A stretch of 64,000 nt of DNA from Antedon mediterranea (Eukaryota > Echinodermata > Crinoidea > Comatulida > Antedonidae). Position numbers and translations under genes: made by a program. Location: positions 26,462,001 through 26,526,000 of the forward strand of contig NC_092674.1 of assembly GCF_964355755.1 (NCBI RefSeq), in the 5' to 3' direction. Positions 1 through 10,318 of this stretch are shown piece after piece. The notes under the pieces were generated by a model. That model was not told the DNA's origin and did no database searches. It worked only from the letters and a program-made list of their open reading frames with translations. Positions within the stretch are counted from its first letter, which is position 1. Each line of letters begins with the position of its first letter.

Positions 1-185
1 TTCCCACGTGCAAAGCTCAATTGCGCCTTCTACTGTGTGCGCAGTCTTACGAAGTAAGTCCTCTGCGACGACAGTTTGTGCTATTTTGAGAGTTATCAGT
101 GGTAAATATATCAATACCATCTTCGACTAATCCGAAGAAACTACTTAACATAAGCTGTTCATGTTGCCTGGTTACCGAAAGTCTC
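1..185 (-). pseudogene. ASIC/ENaC-type channel, exon 2 relic (copy A)
   Basis: Part of channel exon 2 cut by the left edge of the window. It is the same sequence as 8646-8830. Read on the minus strand it encodes the extracellular stretch containing SSFFGLVEDGIDIFTTD. Relative to the intact gene (20205-19662) one extra base just after that stretch shifts the frame, and the upstream half encoding the first membrane helix is missing. The rest of this copy lies outside the window to the left. Confidence 0.7.
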
Positions 186-270
186 ATCTCATAACATCGA
201 CAGGGGTTCGGGTGTCGAGGCTCACCATGGTTCTGGTAGTAAAACGAGTCTTGTCGGATAAGGAGGTCCA

Positions 271-333
271 GTGTACACATCTGGTTCATGTGTACACATC
301 TGGTTCATGTGTACACATCTGGTTCATGTGTAC
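271..333. repeat. 19 bp minisatellite, three copies
   Basis: Three perfect copies of gtgtacacatctggttcat plus a partial fourth. It lies where the first half of channel exon 2 should be. The identical array occurs at 8916-8978 in unit 2. Confidence 0.9.
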
Positions 334-532
334 GTTAAGAACCTAGTACATCTTTCGAGACAAGTAGGGGTTTACCCTGGTGTACTAGTACATCACAGCC
401 ACTGATCATTACTGGGCCCTCTGGGAGACCAGTTGTTGAGGAGTCGCCCAGTTGAGAGGTCACCCAGTATAAATAAAATATTTAAATTCAATTCGAATTC
501 TAATGAATTAACAAAGCATGTACTGTACTAGG

Positions 533-676
533 CTCTGTATGAAATGCGATTTCTTAGTGAGAATACGATTAACACCATGAAGCGTAGTTTCTGGCATACA
601 AAATCTTCAAAATGTTCTAATTCGCTATTTTTCTCCTCTCTTTCCTTCGATAAATTATCTTTACTCTCGGGATACA
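533..676 (-). pseudogene. channel exon 1 relic (copy 1)
   Basis: Minus-strand homologue of the intact first channel exon at 20461-20609. The end still reads ETTLHGVNRILTKKSHFIQ, including the HG gating motif of the ENaC/ASIC family. A small deletion upstream puts the start codon out of frame with it. The splice donor GT of the intact exon is replaced by CC. Confidence 0.75.
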
Positions 677-989
677 TTCTGTATTATAGTTTATTTTATG
701 TCTTTCAATCGACCTGTAGTGCTGATCAGCTGTAGGGAGCAACTGACCTCATGAAATCCATCCACCGGTCGTGATCAACGACATTCATTTTCATTTGTTA
801 AATTTAAATATTTTTCAACCAATCACTTTCACTCACGCGTGGGAATTACCATGAATCGTTATTTCAGACAAATTAAACATCAATACAATAAGCAAATATA
901 TAAAAACAAAACATAATTATTGTATTCAAAGTATTGTATTTTAGCCTATTCTACAAGGTGTTCGTTAGCCTATCATTTTCGTTGGAAGT

Positions 990-1260
990 AAGTTGATGTA
1001 GAAGCATTAGCAATTAGGATCTTTATTCTTCTGTCGTGGAATTAATACAAAAATTAAGAGAATGATAAAGAATAAGAGATGAACAAGTAATAAAGTCTGA
1101 TAGATGGAAAAATGATACAAAACGAACAAGAAGTTTTGTTTGAAGAAGAATTCTGTCTGTAGTAAAGAGCTAGAATGGCCTGATATTGGGTTACAAGTAT
1201 GTTTAACCTGAAACGGAGATTATAACGATTATTAACCTCTTTCTTGGAACTATAAGTATA
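990..1260 (-). pseudogene. MFSD8 exon 6 / intron 5 fragment
   Basis: Plus-strand bases such as gatctttattcttctgtcgt closely match 25590-25650, the exon 6 and adjacent intron 5 of the intact MFSD8 gene in the same orientation. The intron match continues to about 25840. No reading frame or splice sites remain. Counterpart in unit 2 at 9635-9905. Confidence 0.65.
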
Positions 1261-1529
1261 TTATTAGTATTTAATAGAATTTATATTTCGTTGTTTGTTG
1301 TATTGAATTGATTTTACTCTATTAACGTCTAATTGTACATCAGTACATCTTTCGAGACGAGTAGGGGTTTACCCTGGTGTACTAGTACATCACAGCCACT
1401 GATCATTACTGGGGCCTCTGGGAGACCAGTTGTTGAGGAGTCGCCCAGTTGAGAGGTCACCCAGTATAAATAAAATATTTAAATTCAATTCGAATTCTAA
1501 TGAATTAACAAAGCATGTACTGTACTAGG

Positions 1530-1673
1530 CTCTGTATGAAATGCGATTTCTTAGTGAGAATACGATTAACACCATGAAGCGTAGTTTCTGGCATACAAAA
1601 TCTTCAAAATGTTCTAATTCGCTATTTTTCTCCTCTCTTTCCTTCGATAAATTATCTTTACTCTCGGGATACA
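1530..1673 (-). pseudogene. channel exon 1 relic (copy 2)
   Basis: Duplicate of the 533-676 relic within the 997 bp tandem repeat, with the same frame-breaking deletion and lost donor. Confidence 0.75.
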
Positions 1674-1986
1674 TTCTGTATTATAGTTTATTTTATGTCT
1701 TTCAATCGACCTGTAGTGCTGGTCAGCTGTAGGGAGCAACTGACCTCATGAAATCCATCCACCGGTCGTGATCAACGACATTCATTTTCATTTGTTAAAT
1801 TTAAATATTTTTCAACCAATCACTTTCACTCACTCGTGGGAATTACCATGAATCGTTATTTCAGACAAATTAAACATCAATACAATAAGCAAATATATAA
1901 AAACAAAACAAATTATTGTATTCAAAGTATTGTATTTTAGCCTATTCTACAAGGTGTTCGTTAGCCTATCATTTTCGTTGGAAGTA

Positions 1987-2660
1987 AGTTGATGTAGATG
2001 CATTAGCAATTAGGATCTTTATTCTTCTGTCGTGGAATTAATACAAAAATTAAGAGAATGATAAAGAATAAGAGATGAACAAGTAATAAAGTCTGATAGA
2101 TGGAAAAATGATACAAAACGAACAAAAAGTTTTGTTTGAAGAAGAATTCTGTCTATAGTAAAGAGCTAGAATGGCCTGATATTGGGTTACAAGTATGTTT
2201 AACCTGAAACGGAGATTATAACGATTATTAACCTCTTTCTTGGAACTATAAGTATATTATTAGTATTTAATAGAATTTATATTTCGTTGTTTGTTGTATT
2301 GAATTGATTTTACTCTATTAACGTCTAATTGTACATCATTCATTATTAATATTAGGCTAATTACAATTAATAATTAGTGATTAGCCTAATGAAAATAATT
2401 AAGATTTTGATTACAAGACAAGTCTTTGGAAATGAACAATTTCTTTGAAAATGAAAATATTATTTTTTTATGTAGATTAGATCAACCCAATGGCGCCCAC
2501 CAATTAGAAAATAATGTTAAATAAATCAATGTTAAGTAGGTAATTGTAGAGCCTTACATGAGGACAATTAGATCAAAGGCGGTGTAATGACGTCGTGAAA
2601 ACATCCATCTTTATAAACTGATTAAAGACCATTTACTTTACAGTATATTGTCGCTCAATA
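1987..2660 (-). pseudogene. MFSD8 exon 6 / intron 5 fragment, longer copy
   Basis: Second copy of the MFSD8 fragment, colinear with 25590-26190. After the exon 6 part, the stretch 2430-2660 matches intron 5 around 26020-26190 (shared aaataatgttaaataaatca and atgacgtcgtgaaaaca). Counterpart in unit 2 at 10632-11305. It shows that the repeat unit once included part of the neighbouring MFSD8 locus. Confidence 0.7.
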
Positions 2661-2734
2661 AACTACTTAAATAATCGCCAACACAATGACTGAAAGATTT
2701 ACCTTTATACAATTTGAAAAAAAAATGTTTGCCA

Positions 2735-2805
2735 GTTAAACGCAACGCAGCAACGTAGGCATATTGACGCAAAGTTTGTATTGCGTATCAAACGTGGGAA
2801 TATAT
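2735..2805. repeat. MITE family 1 remnant
   Basis: Internal piece of the TTCCCACTAG element family. The bases gacgcaaagt and tgtattgcgt match the copy at 24576-24758. The termini are eroded. Repeated in unit 2 near 11380-11450. Confidence 0.5.
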
Positions 2806-3117
2806 ATTGATATATAATACTAATACTATTCAGAATTACTATAATATTCTAATTAAAAAAGTTTTTCAATCGACAAAGTACTTTCAGAGACATTTCGTAT
2901 TATGTCTAAAATAAGATAAGAATCAATTAATTTCAATTAATAATTGTTGAAAATTGTTTGTTTCTTTGCTTGTTTATGTTTCTTTTAACATCAGCTTACA
3001 GTACCATCTGCGGAGTGAATAACTACTTAGAATTAGTCAGAGAGCTAAGTATATTGGTCAAATATTTGCCCTACTCTGATGTAATTGTACTACTGTATGT
3101 AATAAGATAGGCTACTT

Positions 3118-3190
3118 TGATGGGGATTCCAACCCGCGACCGCCATATCATTAGCCTGGCGTTCATACCTCTAGATCTAGAGCTTACCTG
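3118..3190 (-). other. tRNA-like relic or SINE head
   Basis: On the minus strand a D-arm-like palindrome (ctctagatctagag), an anticodon-stem-like pair (cgcca/tggcg) and a T-arm-like hairpin (cgggttggaatccc) occur in tRNA order. No matching acceptor stem was found. Most likely a tRNA-derived SINE piece. Repeated at 11763-11835. Confidence 0.3.
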
Positions 3191-3995
3191 ATAGTGATAT
3201 AGTAATCATTACGTCCGAGTATACAAACATCTGACCAGTTCATACGATACAGAGATATTCAACAAAAATAGATCACAACTTTTGTGCTATTTTAAAGCTA
3301 ATTACATTTATTTACAACACATTAAATTAATGTTACATTACAATAATGTTGTAAATGGTGGCGGACGGAAGCAAAACAAAATATAAATACAGAACTCTGA
3401 TCAGAACTACAGATGCATTTTACAGTATAAGTACAATGTGAAAGATTGTTGAAACAAATCAATGGAATTCAGTATGGTATAGCGAATCCTAAAACTGAAA
3501 CCTAAAACTTACAACTAGTAAATCATTCTACAATACATTTTAGAAAGAGGTATCGTTCTACCCATTATTATGATCCCATCTAATCAGAACCACAAAGTTA
3601 GTAAGTTTTACTAAACAATCCACCAATAATGATTAAATTCAATTCAATAAAACTTTAACTTTATTATTCCAAACTGGGAAATTCGTTTTGTCGTCAACGT
3701 GGTAGACATAATATTCATAAAAATACACACACAAAATACAAAAACCACAACAATCATTTTAAAAATCTGAAATATTTTAAAATACCGTACACTACTAAAA
3801 TAGACTTCTGTCACAAATACAGTACTGATAATCAATTAAGTTACAAATAGTCAAAATATGTTACCTAAAATGAACATTGTAACATTAGGCAACCACACTC
3901 CAAATTCATGAACACTGTACGACACAAATGTTACTTGAGAACATAATTAATATTCTCGAAAAATGACATTGGTTTCAAAATAATATTGTATACAC

Positions 3996-4096
3996 AATTT
4001 AACTTTCGATAAACCAATTATCAAGAACTCACAAATATCCGAAACGTAGCAAGTGAGTACTTGATAATTGGTTTATGGAAAGTTAAATTTGTTATA
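3996..4096. repeat. inverted repeat, about 30 bp arms
   Basis: Arms containing aaccaattatcaag and cttgataattggtt with flanking aactttc/gaaagtt are separated by about 40 bases. It could be a worn MITE or a structured 3' region. Repeated at 12641-12741. Confidence 0.7.
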
Positions 4097-4447
4097 CAAT
4101 AATAGAAGTATTTAAAACAAAGCTATATCAGAAGAGTTAAGTAAAAGATATAAGTAAAGCGTCGTCTACATCGCTCTTATTAACAATGACGTCATTTGAT
4201 TGGTTGTGAAAAACTATTATTTTCATCAAAGATAGCATAAAAAATGATCATATATATTTCTAATGGTGAAATCTTATCTAATGTCTTTTGTTTTATAAGC
4301 AAATGCATATTTATTTAGTAACCGTCGTCAATCATTATCGTCCTAGAAATGGGCCTACACATTTTCCAGACGCACAGCAAATATGAAATAATTTTTTTAT
4401 ATAACAATTACATTTACACCTACGGTAGCACGCGTCCGAGTTTATTT

Positions 4448-4545
4448 TATTAGCTTTAATCTTTCCGTACATTTAATTTTTCTTCTTTTTTTTTGTTTAC
4501 GTGATATGGTAACAATCGTGAATACAAAGCAACACATAATACTCC
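4448..4545 (-). pseudogene. MFSD8 last-exon fragment
   Basis: About 95 bases match the 3' end of MFSD8 exon 10 (23073-23167), including tgatatggtaacaatcgtga. It lies just downstream (lower coordinates) of channel exon 8. The order relative to the exon 6 fragment is not that of an intact gene, so at least two rearrangements are implied. Counterpart at 13093-13190. Confidence 0.65.
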
Positions 4546-4879
4546 ACCAGTCTTTTGAGACTTACATGTACTCAAATGCAAGTATTCATTTATTTTTAAT
4601 TTGATTTTCCTCCAGATAAAGAATATTTTCGTCGATTTCCATCAGTATTTTTACTTATGTTACTACGTCTCCAACTTTTTTCCCTTTTGGTAAACATTTA
4701 CCAAATGACATACAGACAAATTCGACAATCTCAATGATTGTCATCACGCTCATTCCACATAGCAATCCCATCAAGCCACCAATGTCACCTTCAAAAAAAG
4801 ACACACAAGATAATTGAACTATACATAAGTTTGACTGCACCAATTACATATACTTTTATTATCACGATGTCAAATGTAT

Positions 4880-5034
4880 GCTGTCTACACTATAAAAGTA
4901 GTTTGAAAAAAAGTGTGATGTGCCCACTCGATGTGCCTAAATATAGTAATGATTTACCTAAATATGGTCATCAAGACCATAAAACGGTACATCACATTTT
5001 GTTTGATAAAGTTTGATAGTGCAGACAGAGCTTA
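4880..5034. repeat. MITE family 2 copy
   Basis: Imperfect terminal inverted repeats ctgtctacactat and atagtgcagacag bound about 155 bases with the internal family words gatgtgccca and gtacatcacat. The family recurs at 28012, 33248, 57693 and 59122. Repeated in unit 2 at 13525-13679. Confidence 0.7.
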
Positions 5035-5249
5035 AGTAATTTGGGAATGTTTGGCGCTACATCATCATACTGATGCATATACCTGGTAGTGCTACCCGGT
5101 AGCATACATTTTTTCCTATGATGTTAAAGCAGAAATCATGAATTATTCATTAGAATAATTATGACACAATATGGGACATTATAGAAAGCGATATATAAGC
5201 ATGGAGAGAGATTAAGTAATATGTGTAAACAGCTTTTGCTAACCGAAAT

Positions 5250-5335
5250 GTTTAGTCTAGTGGTAAAGACTTTTTAAAACTTCTTAGAATGGAGCCATCG
5301 GTTCGAGGTCTATCAAGAACCTGCTTTTTTTTAAT
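5250..5335 (+). other. tRNA-like relic
   Basis: The D-arm hairpin gtct-agtggtaa-agac with A-box tagtctagtgg is followed 40 bases later by a B-box-like ggttcgaggtc and then a T run (pol III terminator-like). The T and acceptor stems do not pair, so a functional tRNA is unlikely. Repeated at 13895-13980. Confidence 0.3.
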
Positions 5336-7620
5336 AGTTGAGAGAGATTATTTAGAGGCTTAGGTTTAGTATATTTAAGAAGTAAATCAGCTATCTTGAA
5401 ATTCTTTAGAATAGAAAATAATTAAGGTAATGAATTATTCATGATTTGAATGCTGAAAAATAATGATACCGGTAGCCACTTTGGTATCTCTGATGGATTT
5501 TGTGTTTGCATATATATTAATATTTACTAGGCCTACTGTATAAAAAAAATTAAATCAATTAAATTACACAAATATAAAATAATAAAATAAAATAATAATA
5601 ATAAAATTAAGATAAACTTACAAAGTAATTTGATTGGTGAATACGCTGGAACTTGTTCCACAAATTCATAACTTATATCTTCGTAATACAGATAAACGTC
5701 AAGATAGTTCTTTCTGTTAAAATATAGAAATAATTTAATTAGCTTTTCTTTTTTCGAAAAAGGCCGCGTTCTTATTCCGATTCCTTCTTCACAATCAAAT
5801 AATAAAATCAATAATAGAAATAATTGCGTAATTTAAAAATGCATATACATTTTTAATTGATGCAGGGTGACCCATATTGTTCATTTCATTTTCTTAGAAT
5901 CATATCATCATCATAGGTATGATTACCCAGTCAGTCTCTGCTGACTGCTGGGTATTGTTTCACAATTGCGCGTGGTGGTGGAAAATTATTTTTGAAGCCA
6001 AATGTTAAAATCGGTAAGGCCTCTAAACGCGGCGTCCGATTGTGTTGTGTGCTGCGCCATCTTGTGCCCCCCCCCCCCCTAACCTGGCAAATTATATCTT
6101 GTTCGTGAGTTTGTTGTCGGAGGTCGGAGAAAGAGGCTAACCTGGTCGATGCTTTTTGCTCTCCTGGGATTTTGTAATCTAGATGACGTCAGCCATGAAC
6201 ATACTCACCTGTCGGTTGTCTAAATGTTCATTCGGCTTAATGCAGCGGTGATGAACGAACGGAACCAAACGATACCAAATGGAAACAAACAAAACTCAGA
6301 ATGTTGCAAAGCCTACCAAACGAGAGTAGATAACTGTTTATTAATTATCAAAACTAATCTTTTCTAGCAGAAATCGTCCGATTGTATGTTAAAAACGATA
6401 TATTTAGCAACCAACATGCTTGGTTCACTGAAACAATGCACAACCATTTATAAATATATTTCAATAATAATATTTTTCCGATAATATAACCTATAATACA
6501 TTTTTGTTGGTTTCGCATATAAAATCTTTTGAACAGACCATACTTTTCCAAAGTCTTAGGTGGTCTGGATTCTCAATCGAGATAAATGGAAATTTGAACC
6601 AGATAAATCAGTAATCTTCCCAATGTCGAGAAAAGTCGACACATTCCTAACTTCCTAGCCCTCTAGGGTTTGGAAAGTAAAACAATGAGGTCAAGGGGTA
6701 AATTATATTTGCTTGCGAAATATGGAAACGCGATTTTTGCTATTTGAAAATACTTCATAAAATCATTTGAAAAAAGTTTATTTTTTTTTAATTTGTTGTA
6801 ATCATGATTGCATAGTAAGTACATAGAACTCACTAATTGATGTGCGAGGAATTTTAGAGGAAAAGCTAGGCCAAGGCATGTAGCGATAGAAATTAATTCG
6901 CCTGCTGGAAACGTTCTTGGCATCATTGAAGAATGGATTGACATTAAGGACTAGGCCTAGACAAACCGTATGGCAGGGGGTAAGAATAGTTTTTTTTTTG
7001 TCTTGTGTGGGTTCGTCCCACTTTTATTATAGTTCTATAAATATAAATAATATATGTATATATGCACATTTATATAATTCTCTTATTTATAAGGTACATT
7101 GTTAAAAAATACATATCTTTTGAACAGTATATACATAAGACTAAGATTATTTTGATGTTAAGAAGTAACCATATTTACATTCATATACATTTTTAAAAAT
7201 ACAATTAATTAAAATATGTCGATGGCAGTAAACTGACGATAAAAATTGATTTTAAAAAAAACGTACTTATGAAAAAGTTATTATTGTTGTTTTATTCTGT
7301 TCGTGTCCATTGTCTGGGTAGAGAGGCTATAAACTCAGGGGAAGAATATAAAGAATCTTCCCTTTTCACCAAGAAAAAATGGATGAGATAAAAACGAAGA
7401 ATGCAAAAGCTTGAAAAAAGGGTGTTTAGAATGGATAGGATAGAATGATATATATAGTGAAAACCGTAAGGTTAGAGTCCATACACAGTGCAGGGGGTAA
7501 GAATAGTTTATAATTTCACATAAGGATATGGTTTTTACAATCATACTTGCTTAGATAAATGCACGTATATGTATTTATAAATGAAAATTTATTATCAAAT
7601 GTTTATATTTTGTGTTTATT

Positions 7621-7855
7621 TACCTCCGCTAAGGGACTCAAGGAGGTATATGTAATCGGTCGCGTGTGTTTGTTTGTTTGTCTGTTTGTTTGTTTGTTAG
7701 CAGGATTACTCAAAAAGTAATTACAAGATCTTTACCAAAATGAATATACAGATAGATATGTGGTCAAGGACCATTCCATGGTCCCAATTCTGGACCACTT
7801 TTAATATACTTTTCAGACCCGCTAGTGTTAAAAGATTTTTCAAAAGCCGGCGATA
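7621..7855. repeat. dispersed repeat with GTTT microsatellite
   Basis: Begins tacctccgctaagggactca, followed by ggaggtata, a tttg/tctg microsatellite, and ttagcaggattactcaaaaa. I recognise this type as a dispersed repeat common in marine invertebrate genomes. A related end, ggcggaggtatgcactc, occurs at 17222. Unit 2 copy at 16271-16505. Confidence 0.55.
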
Positions 7856-7859
7856 TCAT

Positions 7860-7975
7860 CATTTACAGGTGATATGTTTTGGAATGTCAGCTGTTATGTA
7901 ACAATGCTTTCTTTCTGTGCCGGCAGGCGGACACAAGTTCGTTACGTTTGTTTAATGTCGATAATTCAGGGTGGC
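7860..7975. repeat. half of the foldback sequence
   Basis: Identical to the first 116 bases of the left arm of the foldback at 16510. It breaks at gtggc and runs directly into channel exon 4. This is the left side of a deletion junction. Confidence 0.85.
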
Positions 7976-8915
7976 ATGACGACATCCACATTTTACATAT
8001 AGTACATCAGCAATGCATTCTTCTTCGCATATTTATTGGGTATAAACGTCAGAGTACTTTACACCATTATCTACACATTCTGATGGATATGGTTTCTTGA
8101 GTGATTTATACTAAAGTATATTAACAATATGTAAAATTGGCTAACGTATAATTTATATTATTTTTGTTTTTGGTTAAAAATCTAAAATGAGAAACGATCA
8201 TCAATCAATATTATGGTAATTTGTGATATTTGTATATTACTGAAAAAAAGCTAGATAACTCACAAGTGTTTTTCGAAATGCAACCAATGTTTCGTAACCA
8301 GGAGAAAGTGCAAAACCAAAATGTCTAACAAGAGGGCGCTCTCCTTTGCTATGTACTAGCATCTGGAATTGACAAATTAATTGTGTAAAACCTTGTTTAG
8401 AATAGTCATGAAACAAAGTTGTCATAAGAAAAGTGTTATAAAATTACCTTAAATCCTGCAGCAGAATTGGCTCCATGTGTATATTCATTTTGTTCGACAT
8501 TTAATCTCAAGTACAAGCCTCTAGATTTCCCAGACTTCTGCACCGTAAGCCGTCGGCGGTTACTCTTATGATTAAATGTATAACAAACTCCAAAATCCGT
8601 CGTCATAGCGGTTGTAAAATTCAAAGGTCCGCATTTCTCGTACAGTTCCCACGTGCAAAGCTCAATTGCGCCTTCTACTGTGTGCGCAGTCTTACGAAGT
8701 AAGTCCTCTGCGACGACAGTTTGTGCTATTTTGAGAGTTATCAGTGGTAAATATATCAATACCATCTTCGACTAATCCGAAGAAACTACTTAACATAAGC
8801 TGTTCATGTTGCCTGGTTACCGAAAGTCTCATCTCATAACATCGACAGGGGTTCGGGTGTCGAGGCTCACCATGGTTCTGGTAGTAAAACGAGTCTTGTC
8901 GGATAAGGAGGTCCA

Positions 8916-8978
8916 GTGTACACATCTGGTTCATGTGTACACATCTGGTTCATGTGTACACATCTGGTTCATGTGTAC
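8916..8978. repeat. 19 bp minisatellite, unit 2 copy
   Basis: Same three-copy 19 bp array as at 271-333, carried by the large duplication. Confidence 0.9.
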
Positions 8979-9177
8979 GTTAAGAACCTAGTACATCTTT
9001 CGAGACGAGTAGGGGTTTACCCTGGTGTACTAGTACATCACAGCCACTGATCATTACTGGGCCCTCTGGGAGACCAGTTGTTGAGGAGTCGCCCAGTTGA
9101 GAGGTCACCCAGTATAAATAAAATATTTAAATTCAATTCGAATTCTAATGAATTAACAAAGCATGTACTGTACTAGG

Positions 9178-9321
9178 CTCTGTATGAAATGCGATTTCTT
9201 AGTGAGAATACGATTAACACCATGAAGCGTAGTTTCTGGCATACAAAATCTTCAAAATGTTCTAATTCGCTATTTTTCTCCTCTCTTTCCTTCGATAAAT
9301 TATCTTTACTCTCGGGATACA
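9178..9321 (-). pseudogene. channel exon 1 relic (copy 3)
   Basis: Unit 2 counterpart of 533-676. By position it would be the first exon of truncated channel copy B (exons at 8830 and below), but the frame and donor are broken. Confidence 0.75.
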
Positions 9322-10174
9322 TTCTGTATTATAGTTTATTTTATGTCTTTCAATCGACCTGTAGTGCTGATCAGCTGTAGGGAGCAACTGACCTCATGAA
9401 ATCCATCCACCGGTCGTGATCAACGACATTCATTTTCATTTGTTAAATTTAAATATTTTTCAACCAATCACTTTCACTCACGCGTGGGAATTACCATGAA
9501 TCGTTATTTCAGACAAATTAAACATCAATACAATAAGCAAATATATAAAAACAAAACATAATTATTGTATTCAAAGTATTGTATTTTAGCCTATTCTACA
9601 AGGTGTTCGTTAGCCTATCATTTTCGTTGGAAGTAAGTTGATGTAGAAGCATTAGCAATTAGGATCTTTATTCTTCTGTCGTGGAATTAATACAAAAATT
9701 AAGAGAATGATAAAGAATAAGAGATGAACAAGTAATAAAGTCTGATAGATGGAAAAATGATACAAAACGAACAAGAAGTTTTGTTTGAAGAAGAATTCTG
9801 TCTGTAGTAAAGAGCTAGAATGGCCTGATATTGGGTTACAAGTATGTTTAACCTGAAACGGAGATTATAACGATTATTAACCTCTTTCTTGGAACTATAA
9901 GTATATTATTAGTATTTAATAGAATTTATATTTCGTTGTTTGTTGTATTGAATTGATTTTACTCTATTAACGTCTAATTGTACATCAGTACATCTTTCGA
10001 GACGAGTAGGGGTTTACCCTGGTGTACTAGTACATCACAGCCACTGATCATTACTGGGGCCTCTGGGAGACCAGTTGTTGAGGAGTCGCCCAGTTGAGAG
10101 GTCACCCAGTATAAATAAAATATTTAAATTCAATTCGAATTCTAATGAATTAACAAAGCATGTACTGTACTAGG

Positions 10175-10318
10175 CTCTGTATGAAATGCGATTTCTTAGT
10201 GAGAATACGATTAACACCATGAAGCGTAGTTTCTGGCATACAAAATCTTCAAAATGTTCTAATTCGCTATTTTTCTCCTCTCTTTCCTTCGATAAATTAT
10301 CTTTACTCTCGGGATACA
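10175..10318 (-). pseudogene. channel exon 1 relic (copy 4)
   Basis: Unit 2 counterpart of 1530-1673, with the same defects. Confidence 0.75.

Larger units (their letters stand above)
346..2337. repeat. 997 bp direct tandem duplication (unit 1)
   Basis: Bases 346-1342 are repeated at 1343-2337 with very few differences (one-base deletion in an A run, tgctgatcag against tgctggtcag, actcgtg against acgcgtg). Each copy contains a relic of channel exon 1 and a relic of MFSD8 exon 6 with part of intron 5, both on the minus strand. The second copy continues to the right into more MFSD8 intron 5 homology, so the duplication arose after the fragment had landed here. Confidence 0.92.
1..7975. repeat. 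tandem segmental duplication, unit 1
   Basis: This stretch reappears at 8646-16625 with only scattered differences. The offset is 8645 bases up to a C run near 6067 and 8650 after it, because the run is 13 C here and 18 C in the other unit. Substitutions are rare, for example near 358/9003, 7400/16050 and 7609/16261. The unit holds exon relics of a channel gene, fragments of MFSD8, exons 7 and 8 of the channel, and half of a foldback sequence at its right end. Near-identity including introns means either a very recent duplication or two haplotypes placed in tandem by the assembler. Confidence 0.93.
4655..8830 (-). pseudogene. ASIC/ENaC-type channel, truncated copy B
   Basis: Minus-strand relic of the channel gene. 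Exon 2 (8448-8830) lacks the first membrane helix and has a one-base insertion after the IDIFTTD stretch. Exon 3 (8264-8362) is intact and reads RPLVRHFGFALSPGYETL. Exon 4 (7981-8110) has an in-frame stop, TAA after DVYTQ, and is cut off at CGCRH by the foldback arm. Exons 5 and 6 are absent. Exons 7 (5622-5713) and 8 (4655-4788) remain intact and match those of the complete gene. Without TM1 and part of the extracellular domain no channel can be made, so this is a pseudogene assembled from duplication and deletion. Confidence 0.85.

Noticed and set aside
3118-3190. A functional tRNA gene
   Set aside because: Acceptor stem pairing is absent and the anticodon loop is too long.
6354-6944. Open frames of 65 and 93 codons on the minus strand in unit 1 (and in unit 2)
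   Set aside because: They lie in what is intron 6 of the intact channel gene, have no family match, and have no supporting splice pattern.
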